Shown here in pieces: positions 57,626 through 64,000 of a DNA stretch of 64,000 nt. A program made the translations under genes and the position numbers. Origin of the DNA: Nitrobacter hamburgensis X14 (GTDB taxonomy: Bacteria; Pseudomonadota; Alphaproteobacteria; Rhizobiales; Xanthobacteraceae); contig NC_007964.1 of the NCBI RefSeq assembly GCF_000013885.1, positions 3,272,001-3,336,000 of the forward strand, read 5' to 3'. Under the pieces are notes generated by a model. The model worked only from the letters and a program-made list of their open reading frames with translations, searched no databases and had not been told where the DNA came from. Positions within the stretch are counted from its first letter, which is position 1. The number at the start of each line of letters is the position of its first letter.

Positions 57626-59625
57626 TTCCTTCCGCCTTCGGCAACCGTTCTCATCGGTACCGGCTCCGAATTGCGTAGGACTTTGTTGAGGACTTCATCC
57701 CTCTCACCGAAGGCCTTGACCGTGCTATCGGCTATCACCAGCACATGATCGACACCATCAAGTGACTTTAGCCGATGCGTCACGACGATGACGATCCCGC
57801 CGCGGCGACGCACATTCAGAATTGCCTCCGTCAGAGCCGCTTCGCCCTCAGAATCGAGATTTGAACTCGGCTCATCAAGCACCACGAGAAACGGATCGCC
57901 GTAAAATGCGCGCGCAAGCGCAATCCGCTGACGCTGCCCCGCAGAAAGCGCCGTGCCGCCCTCACCGATCCGGGTTCCGTATCCATCAGGGAAGGAAAGA
58001 ATGAGCTCGTGAACGCCAGCTGCACGCGCGGCGCCCAACACGGCGGCGGCAGTCGCCTTCGGATCGAAACGCGCGATATTGGCGGCAATACTCCCGTCGA
58101 ACAGCTCGACCCCCTGCGGAAGATACCCGAGGTGCTGGCCAAGGGCCTCAGGCGACCATTGATCAAGCGCGGCGTTGTCGATCCTGATCTTGCCGTGCGA
58201 CTGGGGCCAAACACCCACAAGAGCACGCGCTAGAGACGATTTGCCAGATCCGCTCGGCCCGATAATTCCCAATCCTTGACCGCTCGAGAGAGCGAAAGAG
58301 ACATCATACAGCACTGGCCTCTCGGCGCTGGGCGGTACGACATGGATACGGTCGACACTCAATGATCGCTCTGGCGCCGGAAGCTCCATGGGCTCCTGCT
58401 CCTTGGGTAGGAGCGTCAAAAGCTGATCAAGCCGCCGCCCCGCTTGCCGCGCGCTCGTAAAGCCCTTCCAGTTCGCGATGGCCATCTCCACTGGCGCAAG
58501 GGCGCGCGCGGTCAGGATTGAACTGGCGATAATGATACCCGCCGTAGCTTCCTGATGGATAACCAGAAAGGCGCCGACAGCGAGGACACCGGACTGCAGG
58601 ATCATGCGGAAGACCTTCGACATTCCGCCGAGGGCGCTCCCCGCGTCGCTTGCTGCTTCGTTAGCAGCCATATAGTTCATATTGACTTGATGCCAGCGCT
58701 CCGCAGCGCGATGCCTCATTCCCATGGCTCGCAAAACCTCTGCGTTGCGCCGCCCTTCGGATGCCAGCGCATTTCGTGACGTCGCAAACCCTGCGGATGC
58801 CTTTGTAGCTCCCTTGGTCCGAATCTCGGTCAGCACAGTGAATACGACGAGCACGCAGGCGCCAATCAGCGCCACCACACCGATCCAGAAATGGAAGTAA
58901 AAGCAGATACCGAGATAAAGCGGCATCCATGGAATATCAAAAAGCGCAGTTGGGCCGCCGCTGGAAAGAAAGCCGCGCACCTGATCGATATCGCGAAGCG
59001 GCTGCAATCCATCGCCGTCGCCACGGGTTTTTAGCGGCAGGCGCACAATGGCATCATAGACCCTGGAACCTAAGGTCTCTTCAAGATACCGCCCTATGCG
59101 GCCGCTGATACGAGTGCGAACCAGATCGAGCGCGCCTTGGAAAGCATACAGAATGGTCGCCAGCAGAAGCAGTGCGATCAGGGTCGAAACGCTGCGACTT
59201 GGCAGGACGCGATCATACACCTCTAGCATGAAGAATGAGCCAGTGAGCATCAGGATGTTGCTCAAGCCGCTGAAGACCGCCAACCCCCAAAACGCCTGAC
59301 GGCAGGAGGACAGAAAATCTCCGACCTCGGACTTCTGCCCGGTGTAGGCTGCAAGAGGTCTTCGCCGCCGAGATGAAAAGACCAGCGGCCTGATCCGTTC
59401 AACCGCCCCCCGCACACTGTCGCGGAAACGAGAAAAAGCACCGCCGCGCGCAACCGCATCAAACAGCGCGCGTGACTTCATCCCGAATTCAGTCGATTGG
59501 GAAGTTCGTCGTGGCCCGGCCGCGGCTGAAACCGCCTGAGATGATCCGGCCGCAGGTCCGATCATCTGAGCGGGCCGATTCCTATTGGGCAGGGGAACTG
59601 AAACCCGCCGGCGAAATTCTGCCAT
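57622..59625 (-). CDS. Type I secretion ABC permease/ATPase (PrtD-like)
   Basis: 667 residues from ATG 59625; starts at 59565 or 59481 are also possible because the first 50 residues are not conserved. The membrane domain (about 110-390) has six spans. The nucleotide-binding domain has Walker A IIGPSGSGKSSLARAL, Q-loop YLPQGVELFDGSIAANI, signature LSAGQRQRIALARA, Walker B FLVVLDEPSSNLD and the switch His in VVTHRLKSL. PrtD-type exporters move RTX or adhesin-like proteins in one step. The 1278-residue protein immediately upstream is the likely cargo. Confidence 0.94.
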   Translation of the reverse strand: MAEFRRRVSVPLPNRNRPAQMIGPAAGSSQAVSAAAGPRRTSQSTEFGMKSRALFDAVARGGAFSRFRDSVRGAVERIRPLVFSSRRRRPLAAYTGQKSEVGDFLSSCRQAFWGLAVFSGLSNILMLTGSFFMLEVYDRVLPSRSVSTLIALLLLATILYAFQGALDLVRTRISGRIGRYLEETLGSRVYDAIVRLPLKTRGDGDGLQPLRDIDQVRGFLSSGGPTALFDIPWMPLYLGICFYFHFWIGVVALIGACVLVVFTVLTEIRTKGATKASAGFATSRNALASEGRRNAEVLRAMGMRHRAAERWHQVNMNYMAANEAASDAGSALGGMSKVFRMILQSGVLAVGAFLVIHQEATAGIIIASSILTARALAPVEMAIANWKGFTSARQAGRRLDQLLTLLPKEQEPMELPAPERSLSVDRIHVVPPSAERPVLYDVSFALSSGQGLGIIGPSGSGKSSLARALVGVWPQSHGKIRIDNAALDQWSPEALGQHLGYLPQGVELFDGSIAANIARFDPKATAAAVLGAARAAGVHELILSFPDGYGTRIGEGGTALSAGQRQRIALARAFYGDPFLVVLDEPSSNLDSEGEAALTEAILNVRRRGGIVIVVTHRLKSLDGVDHVLVIADSTVKAFGERDEVLNKVLRNSEPVPMRTVAEGGRK

Positions 59626-59657
59626 CGTATTTGTCTCACGATCCTAAGATTCAGCTG

Positions 59658-59688
59658 CACCCAAGAGCCGCCTAACGGCTCTTGGGTG
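59658..59688 (-). terminator. Stem-loop between secreted-protein and exporter genes
   Basis: CACCCAAGAGCCG (59658-59670), loop CCTAA, and the exact complement (59676-59688) form a 13-bp stem 46 bases after the substrate gene stop and 33 bases before the exporter start. No T-run follows on the minus strand, so it may protect mRNA ends or attenuate rather than fully stop transcription. Confidence 0.65.
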
Positions 59689-59733
59689 TCGTTCTTGTTA
59701 CGGACTCGTTACTTTGAACGAATTTCGACGCGA

Positions 59734-62700
59734 CTACACGAAATGGAAGTCGGTCTTGTCCAGCGCCGCCAGCTTCGTATCCTTCAGCGTCAGCGTATTG
59801 CCTCCGCCGGAGTCGATGGCAACATCGTGTCCGCTCTGTGCCGCGTGGGACAAGACGTCCGCGAAATTGTCGAACACACTCTTGCTGAACTGCACCACGT
59901 CGTGGCTGCGACCGCTCGCCCGGAAGTCAGTGATGACATCCGCACCGAAGTTCGGCGCGAACACGAAAGTGTCATGACCTCCGTGTCCATGGAACAGGTC
60001 ATTGCCCGACGTGCTTTTCAGCACATCGTTTCCACCCGTGCCGAGAATGGCACTGCCCGAACTCGAGCCCGTATGGCCGGCCTTGTTCGTGACCTCCGCA
60101 GTGAAGTTGTGTACCGTATCCGAGACTGCAGACTTGGTGTTGAAGCTCCACTTTCCGTCAGCACCGGCCTTGGCAACGCCGAGCGCGTCACCCTTGCCGT
60201 TGTCGTAGATCGAGATCTGGCTGTACGGATCAGCGGTCCCCTTGAATGTCACGGTGTCGTTCCCGTTATGGAACATGCTCGTGAAATCAGCCGAGAGCCC
60301 GCCGCCATGGTGACCCGAGGAGCCACCTGACGATCCATCGGTGTGCGTATCTACAGTCAGACCCTGCGCCTTGGAGGCACCACTGATATTGCCGGTCAGA
60401 TCCATGGCCTTGGCGCTGAACTGATGACTGCCGTCCTTCAGGGCGGCGGCGTCATAGGTCCATGCTCCCTTGTCATTGGCGGTCGCGGTGCCGATCTGCG
60501 TCGTCCCGTCATAGACCTTGACGGTGCTGTGAGCCTCGGCGGTGCCAGCCAAGCTCACGTGACCCGAATGGGCAACGCCATCGCTCACCACCTTGCCGTC
60601 CGAAGAGATCGATCCGATCTTCGGCGCGTCCGGCGCCTTGGTGTCGATGGTCACGCCCGGAACCGAAGACGCCGCGCTGGCCTGGCCCGACACATCCACG
60701 GCCTTCGCCGTCAGGCTGTGCGTGCCATCGCCGACGACCCCGCCGTCGTTGGAGACCGACGCAATGGCCAACGCATGAGGCGCGTCCGTTGTCGACGTCT
60801 GCAACGATCCGCTCGGCTGGCCTGTCGTATGAAGTCCCTGGGCCAGGGTGGCGCCGTCGTCGACGTTACCGGTGTAGACCGGCTTGTTTCCCCGGATCAA
60901 CGCCGGCCCATACTGGCCACCGCCTATATGGTTGTCGGTGAACGAGACACCGGTAATCGGTTTGCTGCCCTGTGAGCCATCCGCATAGACCGTGTAGGCC
61001 CCGCCAACCAGCAGATTGTTGTTCACAGCGACGTTCGAGACCGCCCCGAAGTAGTTGTCGATCATAATCGCCGACGTCCCGCCGTTTTGATTGATGATCG
61101 AGTTGTGGGAGATCTGGATATTGGAAACGCCACCGTCGATCTGAATGCCGTCATAGTGCGGCGAACCGCCGGCTTTGAGATGATGGATATAGTTGTCCTT
61201 GATTACCGAGTTGCTGCCGGTGATCGTGATGCCGTTTTCGACGTTGGAGATATTGTTTCGCAGGAACGTGCCCTGCCCCATGATGCCTTCATTGCCGGTG
61301 CCATCGGGACCGTGGCCGGTGCCGTCGATAGTGCAATCCTGCACCACCGCGCCCGTCACGCCCGATTTGACCTTGACGGCGGCCCAACCGCTCGACGTGA
61401 TCTTGCAGTTCTCAACCGTCACGTTGTTGGCGTTGATGTAAACGCCGCCGCGAATATCGAACCCGGAGATCACCGTCCCCGGCTTGTCGATAATCACGTC
61501 GCCCGAAGCCGTCAGTGTCACGCCAGCAGGAACGCCCGTAGTGGTTGCATCAGGCCAGCCGTGTGAATCTGCTGGCCCCGTCGTCCCACCTGAGCCTGCC
61601 GCATGCGAATCGATCGTCAGGCCCTGAGCCTTGGAGGCACCACTGATGTTGCCGGCCAGATCGATGGCCTTGGCGCTGAACTGATGGGAACCATCCTTCA
61701 ACGTGTCCGCGGTATAAGTCCAGGCGCCCTTATTGTTTGCGGTTGCCGTGCCGATCTGCGTCGTCCCGTCGTAGATCTTGACCGTGCTGTTGGCCTCGCC
61801 GGTACCCGTGAAGGTCACGTGATCCGAATGGACGATACCATCGCTCACCACCTTGCCGTCCGAGGAGATCGATCCGATCTTCGGTGCCGCAGGCGGATGC
61901 GTATCGATGGTGACGCCGAGCGCCGAAGACGCCGCGCTTGTCTGCCCCGACGCATCCATCGCCTTCGCCGTCAGGTTGTGCTTGCCATCGGTGAGTGTTG
62001 CCGTGGTGAAACTCCATGCCCCCTTGTCGTTGGCGGTTGCAGTCCCGATTTGGGTCGTGCCGTCGAACACCTTCACGGTACTGTTGGCGGCCGCTGTCCC
62101 CTCCAGGGTCAACGTGTTGTCACTGGTGACGAGATCGCCAGCCACCCCGGTATCCTCTGAAACCGACAAGATCTTGGGAGCCGACAGTGGCGGCGTGGGG
62201 GCTGGCTTTTCGATCACTGGATCGAACGGCAGCGACTGCGGGCTGGTGTTCCCGGCCGCGTCGGTTGCCGTTGCAGTCAGGACATGAGTCCCGCTGGACA
62301 GCGACGAGGTCTGTACGCTCCAGTTCCCGCTGGCGTCTGCCTTCGCAGTGCCGACAACGGTGGTTCCGTCGAACACCTTGATCGTGCTGTTGGCTTCGGC
62401 TGTGCCCTTGAGCAGCAACTGATCCCCGTTGACGACCGAGTGATCGACCTCGACCGGCGCGTCCGGCGCCTTGGTATCGATGGTCACGCCGAGCGCTGAA
62501 GACGCCGCGCTTGTCTGCCCCGACGCATCCGCGGCTTTCGCCGTCAGGCTATGCTTGCCATCGGCCAGCGCAGCCGTGGTGAAGCTCCAGGCGCCGCTGC
62601 CGCTGGCGGTCGCGGTGCCGATCTGGGTCGCGCCGTCGAACACCTTCACCGTGCTGTTCGCAGCCGCAGTGCCCTTGAGGGCCAGCGTGTTGTCATTGGT

Positions 62701-63570
62701 GATGCCATCACCGGCGACCCCACTGTCATTGGAGAACGACGCGATGGTCGGCGCATCCGGTGCATGCGGCAGTTCCGGTGTCGTCAGCTGGGACCCACTC
62801 GGCTGGCCGGTCGTTTGGAGTCCCTGAGCCAGCGTGGCGCCGTCATCGATATTGCCGGTGTAGACCGGGTTGCTTCCCCGGATCATCGCCGGTCCGTATG
62901 CACCGCCGCCAATATGATTATTGGTGAAGGAAACGCCGGTAATGGGGCTGCTGCTGAAGCTGCCGTCGGAATAGACCGTATAAGCACCGCCGACGAGCAG
63001 ATTATTATCAACGGAGATATTGGAGGCCGCTCCGAAGTAATTGTCGATCATGATCGCGGACGTCCAGCCGCGCTGATTGATGATCGAGTTGTGGGAGATC
63101 TGGATATTGGAGACCCCACCGTCGATCTGGATGCCGTCATAATGCGGCGAGCCGCCGGCATTGAGATCGTGGATATAATTGTCCATGATCACCGAGTTAT
63201 TGCCGGTAATCGTGATGCCGTTTTCGACATTGGAGATATTATTCCGCAGGAACGTGCCCTGCCCCATAATGCCTTCGTTGCCGGTGCCATCGGGGCCATG
63301 ACCGGTGCCGTCGATCGTGCAATCCTGCACGACGGCGCCCGTCACGCCGGACTTCACTTTAACGACTGCCCAGCCACTGGACGTGATCTGACAATTCTCC
63401 ACCGTCACGTTGTCCGCGTTGATATAGACACTTCCGCGGATATTCAGTCCCGAGATCACCGTGCCGGGTTTGTCGATAATCACGTCACCCGAAGCCGTCA
63501 GTGTCACGCCAGCAGGAACGCCCGTACTGGTTGCATCAGGCCATCCGTTTGAGGGGGTAGTAGAAGCCAA
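59734..63570 (-). CDS. Type I secreted multidomain protein: duplicated beta-helix, Ig-like repeats, RTX tail
   Basis: 1278 residues, no signal peptide. Residues about 9-262 form a right-handed beta-helix (NVTVENCQITSSGWAVVKVK, NNISNVENGITITGNNSVIM). Residues 270-655 hold four Ig-like repeats of about 95 residues (STVKVFDGTTQIGTATA, SLTAKA). Residues 671-925 repeat the beta-helix almost exactly. A truncated and a complete Ig unit follow, then a fifth variant (YSQISIYDNGKGDAL). The C-terminus has RTX-like ILGTGGNDVLKSTSGNDLFH and a final TDFHFV, typical of type I secretion signals. The exporter genes lie just downstream. The helix resembles pectate-lyase or polysaccharide-epimerase scaffolds; the activity is unproven. 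Confidence 0.88.
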   Translation of the reverse strand: MASTTPSNGWPDATSTGVPAGVTLTASGDVIIDKPGTVISGLNIRGSVYINADNVTVENCQITSSGWAVVKVKSGVTGAVVQDCTIDGTGHGPDGTGNEGIMGQGTFLRNNISNVENGITITGNNSVIMDNYIHDLNAGGSPHYDGIQIDGGVSNIQISHNSIINQRGWTSAIMIDNYFGAASNISVDNNLLVGGAYTVYSDGSFSSSPITGVSFTNNHIGGGAYGPAMIRGSNPVYTGNIDDGATLAQGLQTTGQPSGSQLTTPELPHAPDAPTIASFSNDSGVAGDGITNDNTLALKGTAAANSTVKVFDGATQIGTATASGSGAWSFTTAALADGKHSLTAKAADASGQTSAASSALGVTIDTKAPDAPVEVDHSVVNGDQLLLKGTAEANSTIKVFDGTTVVGTAKADASGNWSVQTSSLSSGTHVLTATATDAAGNTSPQSLPFDPVIEKPAPTPPLSAPKILSVSEDTGVAGDLVTSDNTLTLEGTAAANSTVKVFDGTTQIGTATANDKGAWSFTTATLTDGKHNLTAKAMDASGQTSAASSALGVTIDTHPPAAPKIGSISSDGKVVSDGIVHSDHVTFTGTGEANSTVKIYDGTTQIGTATANNKGAWTYTADTLKDGSHQFSAKAIDLAGNISGASKAQGLTIDSHAAGSGGTTGPADSHGWPDATTTGVPAGVTLTASGDVIIDKPGTVISGFDIRGGVYINANNVTVENCKITSSGWAAVKVKSGVTGAVVQDCTIDGTGHGPDGTGNEGIMGQGTFLRNNISNVENGITITGSNSVIKDNYIHHLKAGGSPHYDGIQIDGGVSNIQISHNSIINQNGGTSAIMIDNYFGAVSNVAVNNNLLVGGAYTVYADGSQGSKPITGVSFTDNHIGGGQYGPALIRGNKPVYTGNVDDGATLAQGLHTTGQPSGSLQTSTTDAPHALAIASVSNDGGVVGDGTHSLTAKAVDVSGQASAASSVPGVTIDTKAPDAPKIGSISSDGKVVSDGVAHSGHVSLAGTAEAHSTVKVYDGTTQIGTATANDKGAWTYDAAALKDGSHQFSAKAMDLTGNISGASKAQGLTVDTHTDGSSGGSSGHHGGGLSADFTSMFHNGNDTVTFKGTADPYSQISIYDNGKGDALGVAKAGADGKWSFNTKSAVSDTVHNFTAEVTNKAGHTGSSSGSAILGTGGNDVLKSTSGNDLFHGHGGHDTFVFAPNFGADVITDFRASGRSHDVVQFSKSVFDNFADVLSHAAQSGHDVAIDSGGGNTLTLKDTKLAALDKTDFHFV
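60805..61560 (-). repeat. Second copy of beta-helix domain (direct repeat)
   Basis: About 756 bases encoding residues about 671-922, nearly identical in protein to 62785-63546. Differences such as GLNIRGSVYI to GFDIRGGVYI and NQRGWT to NQNGGT show mild divergence. Confidence 0.85.
62785..63546 (-). repeat. First copy of beta-helix domain (direct repeat)
   Basis: About 762 bases encoding residues 9-262. The partner copy is 60805-61560, some 1.2 kb away in the same orientation, so homologous recombination could delete or amplify the intervening Ig repeats. Confidence 0.85.
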
Positions 63571-64000
63571 GGCAGCTCTCCTTAAAATGTAGGTCCGACT
63601 GTTGTTGTTCTGACACGACAGACCCAGATTCCGTCCTCGCGGTGGCGGTCATGTCATGCGTGTTTGCACGGCTGGCCTTGTGGTCGTTGGCGAGAGGCTT
63701 TTTTGGGACCATATAACGACCCGGCTAGGGTCATTTCGAAGCACCTGTTAATTTGACGTCCCGAAAAACAAACAAACAACGGATTAATCCGTTGAGTGAC
63801 GCACCATTTTTCAAACTTGTTGCCGCAATGTCACGGAGACAAAAATTCAACTTCCTTCGTCACGGCAATCGACCTTCCGACGCTGCATTATAATTATAGC
63901 GATAATTTATTGCGGCTGATCGCGTTTCAGTTGCACCGGCCGGCCGGGCAACATACTATCGAATTTGAAACTCCCATGTTTGGCAAGGCTGCTCCTCGGG
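63571..64000. other. Upstream region of the secreted-protein gene
   Basis: 430 bases up to the window edge without a recognised gene. It contains AT-rich DNA (63888-63915, TATAATTATAGCGATAATTT) and a perfect palindrome at 63778-63793, as expected of a promoter region reading leftwards. Confidence 0.5.
63778..63793. promoter_or_regulatory. 16-bp perfect palindrome, candidate operator
   Basis: AACGGATTAATCCGTT is exactly self-complementary and lies 208 bases upstream of the secreted-protein start, in non-coding DNA. A dimeric regulator could bind it; the regulator is unknown. Confidence 0.45.

Noticed and set aside
62551..63552. 333-codon plus-strand ORF opposite the beta-helix protein
   Set aside because: It mirrors repeats of the real gene and has a second shorter image at 61087-61566 for the duplicated domain.

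Overview
The window looks like a piece of chromosome from an alphaproteobacterium of the Nitrobacteraceae/Bradyrhizobiaceae group (Bradyrhizobium, Rhodopseudomonas, Nitrobacter, Afipia). This rests on high GC, protein sequences that read like those of this group, an intergenic palindrome typical of it (49634-49682), and a dense mix of insertion-sequence debris. No rRNA, tRNA or CRISPR array was seen.

Layout. (1) 1-2161 is the 3' part of an autotransporter adhesin. (2) 2485-17603 is a long minus-strand operon for exported sulfate-ester chemistry: a formylglycine-generating enzyme, two Tat-exported sulfatases, two DUF1254 proteins, a secreted HAD phosphatase, a DUF3302/HlyD membrane pair and an outer-membrane SphA-like protein. 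A divergent AraC regulator follows (18046-19149). The upstream sulfatase gene is split by about 3.9 kb of phage DNA (tail fibre, tail spike, O-acetylase), and one DUF1254 gene has a frameshift in a GC-dinucleotide run. (3) 21056-29051 is a complete kdp potassium-transport operon (kdpFABCDE plus a 27-residue extra ORF), bracketed by two degraded IS66 copies in opposite orientation. (4) 29217-42183 is an insertion-sequence graveyard (IS66, two near-identical 907-bp IS5 copies, IS481, ISL3, intact IS1111). It holds a LuxR-type regulator, a galE remnant, remnants of a TOTE-type primase/helicase, and small ORFs separated by strong hairpin terminators. (5) 42254-44917 is a compact three-gene module: a Tat-leader, Gly/Asn-rich small protein opposite a PqqD-HPr-kinase fusion and a nucleotidyltransferase. 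It is the best candidate here for an undescribed peptide-modification system. (6) 44961-52633 holds IS630, IS256 (with a 9-bp target duplication), IS21 and IS5 elements, and the wreck of a large secreted DUF4082 protein. (7) 52813-63570 carries galE, a VanZ-like protein, a metallophosphoesterase, and a type I secretion pair lying downstream of its probable substrate, a 1278-residue protein with two copies of a beta-helix domain, Ig-like repeats and a short RTX tail.

How it fits together. In the sulfatase operon the cytoplasmic formylglycine enzyme would activate the sulfatase cysteine before the folded enzymes leave by Tat, and the phage insertion should break one sulfatase and hinder transcription of everything behind it. 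In the last region the ABC transporter and adaptor presumably export the large beta-helix protein, with a hairpin between substrate and exporter genes that could set their ratio. The many frameshifts, nonsense codons and nested insertions between 19 and 52 kb mark a decaying accessory zone between better conserved blocks.
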